The position numbers and the translations under genes were made by a program. 27,348 nucleotides of DNA from Chromera velia (taxonomy: Eukaryota; Sar; Chromeraceae): positions 5,895-33,242 of the forward strand of contig JAHBMJ010001267.1 in NCBI GenBank assembly GCA_018398765.1, given 5' to 3'. Numbering within the stretch: position 1 is the first letter of the stretch; every line of letters begins with the position of its first letter. This document shows, piece by piece, positions 23,401 through 27,348 of the stretch. The notes beneath the pieces were generated by a model. That model was not told the DNA's origin, ran no database searches, and saw only the letters and a program-made list of their open reading frames with translations.

Positions 23401-25608
23401 GAGGGATTGAATCCAGTCCTTTCTCCTTTCTTCTTTTGTTGACTTTCTCCCGTGTGCGTTGCCTGCAAGTCCTCGATGCCTTTCTACCCGTTTCTCTTCG
23501 CCTTTTTTTGTGCCCCCCTCCCATCTGCTACCCGTTTCTCTTCGCCTTTTTTTGTGCCCCCCTCTATCTGCTATACGGCACCCGCCAGATAGACGGGCAT
23601 GTTTCCTGAACATCCACCTTCTGTGTGTGTGTGTGTGATCTTGTCGCAGCACTTCGCCATCGCGGAGCTGCAGTTTCTCTACGACGCCTGTGCGGAGATT
23701 GCGGTTTGTCGACGGGTTCTCAAGTGGTCAGTCAGTCAGTCGGCCAGTGAGCCTGCAGGGAGGGAGGCAGTGAGAGGGTGGATGGGTGCGTGCATATCAT
23801 CTTTGCGACTGATCAGTGCGAAGAGCCAGGGTGAAAAAGAGACAATAAAAGAAGGTTCAGGTATACAAGCCAAGCCGGAAGGAAGGTTGCCGTTCTTCAT
23901 CAGTGTCCCCCGTAGACGCAGCCTGCAGGCATCTTGTTTTTGTGTTTTTGTTTGTGGGTGGAGGGTAGGGAGGGACTCCAGTCATTGAGAACTCCGAACA
24001 GAGTACGGTCGACTTTTTGCTGTTTGCGAAATGCATTTCTCTATTGCAATAAATGAATTCTGGCTGGCTTGCTGTCTGGCTGCAGGTCCTATCCTCACGG
24101 GTATTACCTAGAGGACGAGAAGGAAAAGCATCTGTTCGAGTTCCTCCAGAAGAACTTGGTTAGTTGAATTCGGTTCTTTGGTCTCTTTTTCTTGTTCTTT
24201 CTTTTATACGTGTGCGCGCTGCTTTTCTCTCAATTGTGTTTTCCTCAAATGCAATTCAGATCTGCCCCCATGCATGCTGCTTCTCTATCGCGAAAACTCT
24301 TTCGATCCTTCTTTTTTGTTCCTCTGCTGAGTGCATTGTTTCCTTCTTTCTCTCTCTATTAGTCGCCGGTGTGAACCTACGTTCACGTTTTCTGTTGGTT
24401 CGTCTCTTCCTTCAGATCCTTTGACAGAGGAAGAGCCTGCCTCCCTGCCTGATTGATTGATTCAACGAGTGAGTGAGTGAGTGAGTGAGTAATTTTGGTT
24501 TTTGCTTTTTCTTTTTTCTTGTCAATAAATTCGCCTGCATGCAGGAGGAGCACACGGACCTGATGCACGAGCAGCATTTATTTGTTTATATACAGAATTC
24601 ATTTATATACATTAATTCTGTATGAAAATAAATTCGCCTGCATGCAGGAGGAGCACACGGACCTGATGCACGAGCAGGTCGAGAGGGGACACGACGACTG
24701 CTTCAAGGACATGGGTGGGTCGAGGGGGGGGGTCGTGGGGGTGTTTGGGGGGTAGAATCTCTCTTTGTATTTCTGGCAGGCGCCTGTATGTCTCTCTATC
24801 TTCTCCCCTCTTCTTCCTTGTCTCTGTTCCCCCCCCCCTCTCTGCCTGCCGGTGGTTCGTCTTCTGTTATCCTCTTGGGTTGACGGCATGCCGGGTTTTT
24901 CTCATGATTCTCTCTCTCTCTCCCCTTGTGCTCGCTGTTCTCTCTCGTTCTCTCTGTGTGTGTGTCTGTGTGTTTCTTTCTCTGCAGAAGATAAGGAAGG
25001 AGGGCAGAAGAAGTTTATGGAGTCAGTTGGCGACTGGTTGGGAGGAATGTACTGCTTACTTCTTTTTCTGCTTGCTTTCTTGCTTGCTTGCTTGCTTGCT
25101 TCTTTCAATTATTCAAGAAGAAGGCAGCGAGGAGCGGCCGTCCGATCGTTTTTCTTTGCGTTACTTTTTTTCTTTGTTTTCTTTTTCCGAACTTTGTTTT
25201 TTCTTTGTTTTCCTCTTGTTTTCTTCCTTTTGACTGCATTACCGGTGCCTTTTCTGTTCTGTCTGACTCATCTCTCCCTCTCTCTCTCAGGTACCGAAGC
25301 CAGTTGAGCAACTACACTCTGGTCGTCCGGAAGGTCCGTCTGTCTGTCTGTCTGTCTGTGTTTCTGTGTTTCTGTGTGTGTCCGTCTGCTTTTGTGTCAG
25401 CTAGTGGACGCATGCAAGCAAGCAAGAAAGCAAGCAAGCAAGCAAGAAAGCAAGCAAGAAAGTAAGAAAGCAAGCAAGAAAGCAAGCAAGAAAGAAAGCA
25501 AGAAAGAAAGCAAGAAAGCAAGCAAGAAAGAAAGAAAGCAAGCAAGAAAGAAAGCAAGAAAGCAAGCAAGAAAGAAAGAAAGAAAGAAAGAAAGAAAAAA
25601 AAAAAACA

Positions 25609-25640
<32 letters not shown>

Positions 25641-25841
25641 GGTTCTCTCGATCTGCTTCTCTCTCTGCCTGTGTTTCTGTGCCTGCGTCTTTGAAGGAGA
25701 CTTGATTTCTTTGTGTGCTGTCCATTTTTCTTTTTCTCTTCCAGCGGTTTTCAGTTCTCTCCCTCACTCGCTCTCTCTCTCGCTCTGTTTTGGCGAGCAC
25801 GCGCGCATGGTTGCTTTCCATTCTTGATGCTTCTTTGCAAG

Positions 25842-25885
<44 letters not shown>

Positions 25886-26140
25886 TGTATGTGTGTGTGC
25901 AGTTTCTGAACCAGATGCTGGAGGGCATCAAGAACGGTCTGACGAACGAGGCTGCGATGATTGGGAGCGGCGCTGCGAGCTCGGGGGTGTACTTGGGGGC
26001 GGGGGTGGAGGGGGGGTCGGATGGGGCCTCCTCGTCTTCCTCTGGAGCGGCGGNCGGCGGCGGCTGCAGCTGCAGCAGGGGGAGCTGCGGGGGCGGGGGG
26101 AGCCGTGGCACCGACGGCAAAGAAGAGCAAAAAGAAGTGA
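17192..26140 (+). CDS. Ariadne-type RBR E3 ubiquitin-protein ligase
   Basis: Nineteen exons: 17192-17320, 17926-18089, 18440-18519, 18946-19016, 19535-19660, 20132-20193, 20761-20794, 21106-21200, 21555-21600, 21828-21877, 22211-22269, 22704-22852, 23191-23349, 23650-23726, 24086-24158, 24648-24714, 24988-25021, 25291-25333 and 25903-26140. All phases match. The product is about 584 residues, close to human HHARI (557). Order: acidic N-terminus (1-43); helical UBA-like region (~55-115); RING1 from CPIC (138-188); IBR with WCPKDC and [10 protein letters not shown] (~208-268); RING2 from CPQC (294) with catalytic Cys312 in GCNHMTC and then FCWLCLGPW; Ariadne helices (~356-506). RBR ligases take ubiquitin from an E2 onto the RING2 Cys before transfer. 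The last exon contains an N at 26054: read literally the frame runs to 26214, but dropping that base gives an Ala/Gly-rich tail ending PTAKKSKKK with a stop at 26138-26140. The ATG at 17192 has A at -3. Confidence 0.92.
18828..18868. repeat. (CT)n microsatellite in ligase intron 3
   Basis: An uninterrupted CT run of about 20 units lies 78 nt upstream of the exon 4 acceptor (AG at 18944-18945). The same intron contains a G-run with an N at 18555, so the assembly is uncertain there. Confidence 0.95.
20377..20570. repeat. (TTTC)n array with higher-order structure in ligase intron 6
   Basis: TTTC repeats are broken at three places by the same TCTTTGTTTGC interruption (near 20405, 20445 and 20478), giving a composite unit of about 35-40 bp repeated three times, then a plain TTTC run to 20570. 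The tract produces long Phe/Ser/Leu open frames that are not genes. Confidence 0.9.
22611..22725 (+). repeat. Decayed duplicate of the exon 12 acceptor and start, with inverted-repeat insert
   Basis: CCACATGACGTGCTC occurs at 22627-22641 in intron 11 and again at 22711-22725 in exon 12. In both places an AG (CCAATAG at 22614-22620, ATTGCAG at 22697-22703) precedes it by a similar distance. Between the copies is a 39-bp perfect fold-back: CATTTATTTT (22643-22652) and AAAATAAATG (22672-22681). Read in the phase of exon 12, the first copy would encode a GYSHMTC version of the catalytic loop and stop at TAA inside AAAATAAAT. Confidence 0.7.
23484..23571. repeat. 44-bp tandem duplication in ligase intron 13
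   Basis: The segment starting CTACCCGTTTCTCTTCGCC at 23484 is repeated at 23528 with only small differences near its 3' end (CTCCCATCTG versus CTCTATCTG). It lies 80-165 nt upstream of the exon 14 acceptor. Confidence 0.85.
24524..24677 (+). repeat. Perfect 51-bp duplication of the exon 16 acceptor and exon start
   Basis: Copy 1 (24524-24574) and copy 2 (24627-24677) are identical: AATAAATTCGCCTGCATGCAG followed by the 30 nt encoding [10 protein letters not shown]. The 52-bp spacer holds a fold-back, TACAGAATT (24591-24599) with AATTCTGTA. Copy 2 continues into the rest of exon 16. Splicing to copy 1 would add 16 unrelated residues and stop at TGA 24623-24625, directly next to an AATAAA. The complete identity of the copies implies a recent event or an assembly duplication. 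Confidence 0.9.
25071..25102. repeat. (CTTG)n tract in ligase intron 17
   Basis: CTTGCTTTCTTGCTTGCTTG and further CTTG units. It is the reverse complement of GCAAG/AAAG units in intron 18 (25414-25642), so the two tracts can pair across exon 18. Confidence 0.9.
25414..25642. repeat. (GCAA/GAAA)n purine-rich tract in ligase intron 18
   Basis: About 230 bp of interleaved AAGC and AAAG tetramers end in a pure GAAA run. It is the only long purine-rich tract on the transcribed strand of this gene; the other introns are pyrimidine-rich. Confidence 0.93.
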
Positions 26141-27348
26141 GGGAGAGCATGGAAGTAGAGAAACGTCGCGATTGGGACGGGGAGGGGGGGAGGCAGGGAG
26201 GGGGAAGGCCTTAGGTAGACAGACGGATGGACGGGATTTTTTTTTAATGAGTGAGTGTATTTATAAGAGGTAGGCGGGAAGTGAAGGGTGTGTGCGTTGG
26301 GGTAAGAGGCTGGGCAGGCATGTGGAGTCCTTTTTTTTTTTTCCGTCTGTGTGCCTCTGTGTCATCTCTGTCCTTGCCTGTCTCCACTCCATTGCTGCCG
26401 GCAGTTGCACCTTGCTTGCCGGTGTACAGACAGACAGACAGGCAGAGAAAGAGAAGGAGAAAGCAGCTAGCCGAATTCACATGAGGAGGGCGGTCGGTTG
26501 ACTGTTTCTGTCCGCAAAGAAAGGAATGGAGGGAGGAAGAGAAACCGATCGATGCGGAGGGGGGGGAGGAAAGCCTGAGGGAGGGATGGGACCTGAGGAG
26601 AGGAATGAACTGCTGACTGAATTTTTCTTTTTGCCCTTTCCTTCCTTCCTTCCTTCCTTCCTCTCTCGGGAGAAAATTCATTTTTTCTTTTCTTTTCTTG
26701 TCACGCACTCTTCCTTCCCTTTGTACGTCTGCATGCCTGCTGCTGCGGCACATACCATGCAATCCCCTTCCTCTTTCCGTCCCTGTACCCATAAAGACCC
26801 ATGAAGAGAAGTAAGAAAGGAAGCGAGAGAGAGGTGGAGGGATTGTGGAGGGAGTGAGAAGAGCCGACCATGCAGTACGTCAGGAGGAAAAGATGTGTCT
26901 CTCTCTCCCTGCTTCATCCCCTCAAAGGAAACGGAAAGGGAGGGAGGGAAATGTACTCTCTCTCTAGGCCTGGCTCGACTTTGCAAAACTATTGTGGAAT
27001 GAATAAACACATCTATCTGTCTATCTGCGCTGGACTGCAACGGAACCGTAAAGGTCCGCTGCTCTTTCTTGCCTGCTTGTTTGCCTTCTCTCTGCAGGAA
27101 GGAGTCTGCTTGAATGTTTGATCTGTCCCATGCAGCCTCCCTTTCTGTTTGTTTGTTTGTTTGTTTGTCTTTCTAATCTGTGAGGGTGTGTGTGGAAGGG
27201 AAGGAGAAGACCTCTTTATCAAGGCAGGAGGGAGCTGGAAGTAGGCCGTGGAAACAAAACGGGAGGAGAGGAGAGGAGAAGAAACGAAAGAGAGAGCATA
27301 CACCCAGACGAGAGAGACTAGGGGGGCCTGGGGGCCGATGTACGCCCG
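26141..27348. other. 3' flank of the ligase gene
   Basis: No further gene is recognisable to the window end. The stretch holds short purine and pyrimidine runs, a T-run at 26331-26342, CTTCC repeats at 26639-26661 and GTTT repeats at 27148-27168. It probably contains the ligase 3' UTR up to the AATAAA at 27002, then intergenic DNA. Confidence 0.55.
27002..27007 (+). terminator. Candidate poly(A) signal of the ligase gene
   Basis: AATAAA lies about 860 nt after the preferred stop codon. I saw no clear AATAAA closer to the stop; a CATAAA variant is at 26789-26795. A long 3' UTR would be implied, so this is only a candidate. Confidence 0.3.

Overview
The window is from an intron-rich eukaryotic nuclear genome. 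It carries three protein genes with conventional GT-AG introns: the 3' part of an AAA+ ATPase gene (+ strand, 278-1962), a 14-exon gene for a membrane-anchored subtilisin-like protease (- strand, 16146-7822), and a 19-exon gene for an Ariadne-type RBR E3 ubiquitin ligase (+ strand, 17192-26140). The exons are short (34-540 nt in most cases). The introns are long and full of simple repeats, mostly (TG)n, (CT)n and (TTTC)n on the transcribed strand. This style, together with the Cys-rich NQYVSSxxCxxCPPGTTNAxxD repeats that I recall from alveolates and other marine protists, suggests a free-living microbial eukaryote, perhaps a chromerid-like alveolate alga. That assignment is an inference and is not shown directly by the sequence.

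Layout. 1-2210: end of the AAA+ ATPase gene and its 3' end with overlapping AATAAA signals. 2210-3340: low-complexity intergenic DNA. 3340-7000: an AT-rich island of different composition. It holds a 234-bp MITE-like element with inverted ends and a perfect 8-bp target duplication (3833-4082), and a small ORF with a membrane segment and a 14-residue tandem repeat (4335-4739) that looks like a decayed gene. 7000-7821: 3' flank of the protease gene. 7822-16146: protease gene. 16147-17191: divergent promoter region with a CpG-rich core and several GCATGC/ATGCAT sites. 17192-26140: RBR ligase gene. 26141-27348: its 3' flank.

How the genes fit together. The protease and the ligase are transcribed divergently from a shared 1.05-kb region. 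The protease is predicted to be secretory and type I membrane-bound: signal peptide, I9 propeptide, S8 catalytic domain with a full D-H-N-S set, six Cys-rich repeats, one EGF domain, a transmembrane helix and a ~210-residue acidic cytoplasmic tail. The ligase is a complete intracellular Ariadne protein with RING1, IBR, RING2 (catalytic Cys312) and an Ariadne domain. No functional link between the three genes is visible.

Points most worth a second look: (a) one-repeat-per-exon, phase 1-1 modules in the protease; (b) two places in the ligase gene where an acceptor plus exon start is duplicated around a CATTTATTT...AAATAAAT insertion carrying an in-frame stop; (c) an N at 26054 that appears to put the ligase C-terminus into the wrong frame; (d) intron 5' ends that run on as 4-bp periodic GTNN repeats; (e) the MITE-like element with internal TGCGGC sub-repeats. 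Exon boundaries were placed by hand from GT/AG sites, phase consistency and family similarity. All phases close without leftover bases.
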